From a virus, in IMG/VR virus record IMGVR_UViG_3300031576_000207, positions 1-34,532 of that record: a DNA stretch of 34,532 nt; one strand, written 5' to 3'. The translations under genes were made by a program, and so were the position numbers. Below the pieces are notes generated by a model, which ran no database searches, was not told the DNA's origin, and saw only the letters and a list, made by a program, of their open reading frames with translations. Positions 30,771-34,532 of this stretch are shown here, piece after piece; the stretch's first letter is position 1, and every line of letters begins with the position of its first letter.

Positions 30771-33700
30771 TGAATCCTCAAAAGACAACCTATTTCAAGA
30801 TGTCGTCTTTTCTCAAGACGAGATTCTGCTATTTTCTGAGAATATTTGTCGTCTGCACTCTACTCTACTCTACTCTACTACCCACTCAAAGTTTAGCACA
30901 AGGTACCTTAACCGGCGGAAGTATTTTGAATCTTCCCGTCCCTGGCGTGATGGTGAAGCCAACGGTGGGATTTAATCCGACGCTTCTTGTTGGTGTGAAA
31001 GTCCATCCTGACAACCCTTTCCGGTTTGATTTTATCGTGGACACTGGCGAGGATAAATTGCAGGGAGAAGAACTTAAAGCTGAATCCACCAAACTCATCA
31101 AATATTTTTTGGCCTCATTAACGGTTCCCGAAGATGAGCTGTGGGTCAATCTCTCGCCGTATGAAAAGGATCGAATCATTCCTGAGAAGTTTGGAATCAC
31201 CGAGATGGGCAAAGACCTGTTGGCCCAGGATTATCTACTCAAACAGTTGACCGCCTCATTGATTTATCCCGAAGATGAATTGGGGAAGAGTTTTTGGGCT
31301 AAAATTTATCAAAAGGCGTATGACTTGTACGGGACGACCAATATTCCCATTAATACGTTCAATAAAGTTTGGATCATTCCAGATAATGCGGTGGTGTATG
31401 AGAACAAAGATGTCGCCTTTGTGGTGGAAAGCCATTTGAAGGTGATGCTCGAAGGGGATTACTTGGCACTCCAGAATAATCTTCACAAAGAAGAGATTGG
31501 GACGGATAAACTTGAGGATAAGGATGTCAGACAGTTAAGCGATATGTCCTCGCAGATCGTCAAGGATGTTATCTTGCCAGCCATTGAGAAAGAGGTTAAT
31601 GACGGTAAAAATTTCGCCCAGTTAAGACAGATTTACAGTGGATTGATTTTAGCGGCGTGGTATAAGAAGCGCCTTAAAGAAAGCATCTTGGCCAAGGTGT
31701 ACGCGGATAAGAATAAGGTGGCCGGTGTTGATGTCGAGGATAAGGAGATTAAGGATAAGATTTACGAGCAATACGTCGAGGCATTTAAACAGGGCGTGTA
31801 CGATTACATTAAAGATGACGATGATCCTTTTATGGGTAAAACCCTCAGACGTCGGTATGTTTCGGGTGGTTTTACAACAGACGGTTTGATTAGCACAGAC
31901 AAGCATCTAAAAATCATTGATGAGGCTCAAATTGCTACGTCCCCGCCACTCAGACAAAAGATTTTCGATGGTTTTAGAAAAATTTTGAATCCGATTATGA
32001 TAGTGGGTGCGGCACTCTTATTGCCCAATTCTGCGTCTGCCCAAGACCGCCCTCAGCAACCAGCGGTAGTTACCCAATCAAACCTTGGTCAAACGAACCA
32101 AAATACTTCTGTTCCCACTAATCCGAATCTCGTTTTTTCAGCATTGGCTAAAGAATATGAGCTATTGGTCAGTAAACCCAATTATAATCATGAAGATGAA
32201 AAAGGACGGGAGTTATTAATGAGTATTGGCCGGACTAAGTCAATAGAAGCTATAAATTTTTTGTCAACACAAAGTAAAAAACCTCTCGCGTTGCATTCTA
32301 ATCAGCGAGGATTCATTATAGATGCTCTTATGGAGACGCAAAGAATAGAAGCATTACCTGTTTTAATAAAGATAGTTAAGGGAGACCCGTTTGAAATAAT
32401 CGAACAATACGTTTTTAGGACGATTAACGTCAATACAGGCAGAGAAGAAGTTTTTGAGAGAGACGGGGAGACACGGTACGGTGCTGGTTATAAGAAAATT
32501 CTTAATTTTAAGCCACCGTCAGAGAGTTTAAACACATTAGTTGCAAATTTTCAAAGGGCTTTACAAGGGGAGGATTATTATGCCGCCAATATATATCTCT
32601 CAGTTATGGGGAATATTCATACTCCGGCGGGAGCCGAGGCTATCGATGTCATTATTCGGAAAATAACTTTTGCTCCGACTCAAATGGTAACAACCCGATT
32701 AGGAAGGGTTGATGGACATTATCATCAAAAGATAGCCTTAATGAAATTTGGGTTTGAAGCTTTAGGGAAGAATGGAACACCAGAAGCACTGTCCATTTTA
32801 TTAACACGCCTTAATGAATCCTCACAGGATGGGTCTATTTATCAAAGACGTGCCCAAATTATGACTTCTATAGCGACGTATGCGCAGTTGACGGGAGATC
32901 TCAAGGCCTTTTCAGCTTTGGAGTCGGTGTTAAATACAAATAAATATGATGATCGAGTACAAATCTTTGATTTACTGGGAAACATAAACGGTCCTTATGC
33001 TTATTCTGCCGTGCAATTGCTGGATAAGCATTATCAACTATTAATTGAGAAGTTAAAAAATTTGTCTGAGAAAGAAAAGGAAGAAGCCAGAGTATATCTC
33101 CAGGAGGGTATAACCAGAGGAGATTCGACATGGAGCGCAATGAGTGAAAGACAAACAATAACTAACTCTTTAATGCGGTTAGCAAACAATGGGGTAAAAG
33201 AAGCTTACCAAGTACTCCCCAAAATTGTCCTTAACGCTGATAAGAGAACGGTAGCTAATATACTCATTCTTTTAAGGCATGATGGAGAGAGTTATGAGTC
33301 GATTCCTCTTTTGGAATTAATTTATAATAACACTGCTTATTTGGATTTGAAGGAAATGATTGTGGATATCTTAGGCGGGATTAAACATCCTTCCTCAACG
33401 CAATTATTAATTAAAATTATTAATGATGGCGATTATTATTTACATACCGGTGCGTTAAAAAGTCTTGGATATACACAACAGCCTGAAGCGCGAGAATTTT
33501 TACTCATTCACTATAACAAAGACGCACGAGAACAAGACGATAAAATTGCTTGCATTGATGGCTTAGCAGTCACTGGGCTCAAGGAAGCAAAAAGTGATTT
33601 ATTAAACATTTATCACGGTTCTCAGAATAGAGGGGTTCGTCTTGCTGTGGTTTCAAATCTGGCCGAACATTTCCGAGATGATAAGTTGGGTGATTTCATG

Positions 33701-34429
33701 GTTGATTTGTATGAAGAAGATATCAAAGAAAGTCAGTTGAGTCTACGTGAGCAGTGGAATAAATATTCTTTGAAAGATTTTCTAACAGGTCTTTATGAGA
33801 ATGAGCATGCTGATATCAGAGGTGCTATTCTTCAATACGTTGTCAAATTCAATGCAACTCCTGAAAAGACAAAAAATTTTGAAAATTATTTAACCAAAGA
33901 GACGAGTATAGAGAATGCCCAAATGATTATCCCTTATATTAATAGCAGCTCATTACTTTTGGAGATTATTGATAATCCGGGAAATTTTGCTTTCCTTAAA
34001 AAAGTGAGCAGTGAAGAGCGAGCTAAGATTATTGGAATAACTTGGGGGAGGATCATGCATTTGGTAAGTACAAATTATTTCAAATCTCCAGAAGTAAACA
34101 ATAGATTACTTGCTAGGTTCTCTCAAGATGTCCATGCTATTCAAGAGAGGAGTATATTGGGTGAGGTATTGGGGAAAGTCTCCGAGACTCTAAATGAAAA
34201 CTCTATTACAAATAACAAGAAAGAGGCGTTCAGTGTTTATATGGAACGGATGATGGATGTATTCGAGGAGCATTATACACAGGATGGAAGGCGTGTTGAA
34301 CGTTTGAGACCGATTCGAAACAGGGCTGTGCCTCTTGAGATCACACAAAAAATAGAACCAAAGGGGCCCGGCGCAGTAGTTAATGTGATTGAACCTTTAT
34401 CAGAAATCATTGCTGTCTTAATTAGCTGA
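30770..34429 (+). CDS. Large secreted Omnitrophota-type protein with HEAT-like repeats
   Basis: 1219 aa. Signal peptide (about 14-43, hydrophobic FLRIFVVCTLLYSTLLP, cleavage near SLA-Q). Residues 45-395 contain the block LPVPGVMV...GVKVHPDNPFRFDFI, LWVNLSPYEKDRIIPE, TASLIYPEDELGK and NTFNKVWIIPDNAVVYE, known to me from the N-termini of large secreted Omnitrophota proteins of unknown function. At 402-424 a second signal-peptide-like segment occurs (FRKILNPIMIVGAALLL...SASA-Q), followed by a Pro/Gln/Asn linker. From about 470 to 1180 the chain is helical HEAT/ARM-like repeats (ALGKNGTPEALSILLTRL, DILGGIKHPSSTQLLIKI), a protein-binding scaffold. The repeat half is more AT-rich by eye, suggesting a chimera. 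Host gene beside a prophage, or cargo. Confidence 0.75.
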   Translation: MNPQKTTYFKMSSFLKTRFCYFLRIFVVCTLLYSTLLPTQSLAQGTLTGGSILNLPVPGVMVKPTVGFNPTLLVGVKVHPDNPFRFDFIVDTGEDKLQGEELKAESTKLIKYFLASLTVPEDELWVNLSPYEKDRIIPEKFGITEMGKDLLAQDYLLKQLTASLIYPEDELGKSFWAKIYQKAYDLYGTTNIPINTFNKVWIIPDNAVVYENKDVAFVVESHLKVMLEGDYLALQNNLHKEEIGTDKLEDKDVRQLSDMSSQIVKDVILPAIEKEVNDGKNFAQLRQIYSGLILAAWYKKRLKESILAKVYADKNKVAGVDVEDKEIKDKIYEQYVEAFKQGVYDYIKDDDDPFMGKTLRRRYVSGGFTTDGLISTDKHLKIIDEAQIATSPPLRQKIFDGFRKILNPIMIVGAALLLPNSASAQDRPQQPAVVTQSNLGQTNQNTSVPTNPNLVFSALAKEYELLVSKPNYNHEDEKGRELLMSIGRTKSIEAINFLSTQSKKPLALHSNQRGFIIDALMETQRIEALPVLIKIVKGDPFEIIEQYVFRTINVNTGREEVFERDGETRYGAGYKKILNFKPPSESLNTLVANFQRALQGEDYYAANIYLSVMGNIHTPAGAEAIDVIIRKITFAPTQMVTTRLGRVDGHYHQKIALMKFGFEALGKNGTPEALSILLTRLNESSQDGSIYQRRAQIMTSIATYAQLTGDLKAFSALESVLNTNKYDDRVQIFDLLGNINGPYAYSAVQLLDKHYQLLIEKLKNLSEKEKEEARVYLQEGITRGDSTWSAMSERQTITNSLMRLANNGVKEAYQVLPKIVLNADKRTVANILILLRHDGESYESIPLLELIYNNTAYLDLKEMIVDILGGIKHPSSTQLLIKIINDGDYYLHTGALKSLGYTQQPEAREFLLIHYNKDAREQDDKIACIDGLAVTGLKEAKSDLLNIYHGSQNRGVRLAVVSNLAEHFRDDKLGDFMVDLYEEDIKESQLSLREQWNKYSLKDFLTGLYENEHADIRGAILQYVVKFNATPEKTKNFENYLTKETSIENAQMIIPYINSSSLLLEIIDNPGNFAFLKKVSSEERAKIIGITWGRIMHLVSTNYFKSPEVNNRLLARFSQDVHAIQERSILGEVLGKVSETLNENSITNNKKEAFSVYMERMMDVFEEHYTQDGRRVERLRPIRNRAVPLEITQKIEPKGPGAVVNVIEPLSEIIAVLIS
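30857..30876 (+). repeat. (ACTCT)4 tandem repeat in signal-peptide codons
   Basis: Four exact copies of ACTCT, followed by a partial fifth (ACT), encode part of the hydrophobic core of the signal peptide (TLLYSTL). The unit is not a multiple of three, so gain or loss of one copy shifts the frame. Confidence 0.85.
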
Positions 34430-34532
34430 AGGCCAGTTCATATTGTAAAGTGGCCTTCGATTTAGGTTGATGAAAAGGGTCATTGAGCCAATCCCACAAG
34501 TTTCGTTTTGAGAAAATATTTGTCGGTAAGAC
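34422..34532 (-). CDS. Possible C-terminus of a convergent gene (runs off window)
   Basis: On the minus strand a frame is open from the window edge to TAA at 34424-34422, encoding at least 36 residues ending NLWDWLNDPFHQPKSKATL...ELAFS. The sequence is protein-like, with Trp and balanced polar residues, and would converge on the large + strand gene, overlapping its end by 8 nt. It is too short to identify, and chance openness is quite possible. Confidence 0.25.
   Translation of the reverse strand, partial: VLPTNIFSKRNLWDWLNDPFHQPKSKATLQYELAFS
34428..34458. terminator. Hairpin at the end of the large gene
   Basis: GAAGGCCA (34428-34435) pairs perfectly with TGGCCTTC (34451-34458) over a 15-nt loop, starting within the TGA of the large gene. 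There is no proper T tract on the + strand (GATTTAGG follows), so it is at best a weak or factor-assisted terminator, possibly bidirectional. Confidence 0.45.

Overview
The window reads as the replication, packaging, head and tail modules of a lambda-type siphovirus, most likely a prophage or a phage contig of a member of Candidatus Omnitrophota. All confidently called genes lie on the + strand, mostly with AGGAGG-like ribosome binding sites. The host guess rests on the last gene (30770-34429): its N-terminal half matches, from memory, the region found at the start of many large secreted Omnitrophota proteins. No integrase, repressor, recognisable endolysin, tRNA or CRISPR array was seen.

Layout. 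(1) 1-3981, replication: the end of a small phage protein, a 242-aa protein with an SSB-like acidic tail, a 57-aa micro-gene behind a terminator, a PrimPol/SF3-helicase primase, an iteron-like repeat region (candidate origin), and two small genes. (2) 4149-8153, modification and packaging: ParB-methyltransferase fusion, small and large terminase, zinc-ribbon protein. (3) 8154-8317: structured gap with a palindrome, a hairpin and a strong terminator. (4) 8318-11485: an unusual cassette of beta-rich, adhesin-like proteins, three of them with Sec or lipoprotein signal peptides. (5) 11489-16706, head: gpW-like fusion, portal, S49 protease with an internal in-frame scaffold start, decoration protein, major capsid protein. 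(6) 16766-26659, connector and tail in the lambda order FII-Z-U-V-G/GT-H-M-L-K-I/J, including an A9 slippery site that would fuse G to T. (7) 26656-29476: a small protein, a tail fibre with both a signal peptide and a C1q-like tip, and two small membrane proteins (holin/spanin candidates). (8) 29503-30667: small accessory genes. (9) 30691-34429: a gene with its own extended -10 promoter encoding a 1219-aa secreted repeat protein. It carries an (ACTCT)4 tract in its signal-peptide codons and a second signal-peptide-like segment in its middle.

How it works together. PrimPol-helicase and the SSB candidate would copy the genome. The methylase would protect it, TerS/TerL package it through the portal into a shell of capsid and decoration proteins built on the internal scaffold, and the tail is templated by a short tape measure with the G/GT chaperones. 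The most unusual theme is that four adhesin or fibre-like products in the late region carry export signals, whereas tail fibres normally assemble in the cytoplasm.

Functional names come from reading motifs, length and gene order against the lambda plan. No database search was run. Lambda protein lengths and literature residues are from memory.
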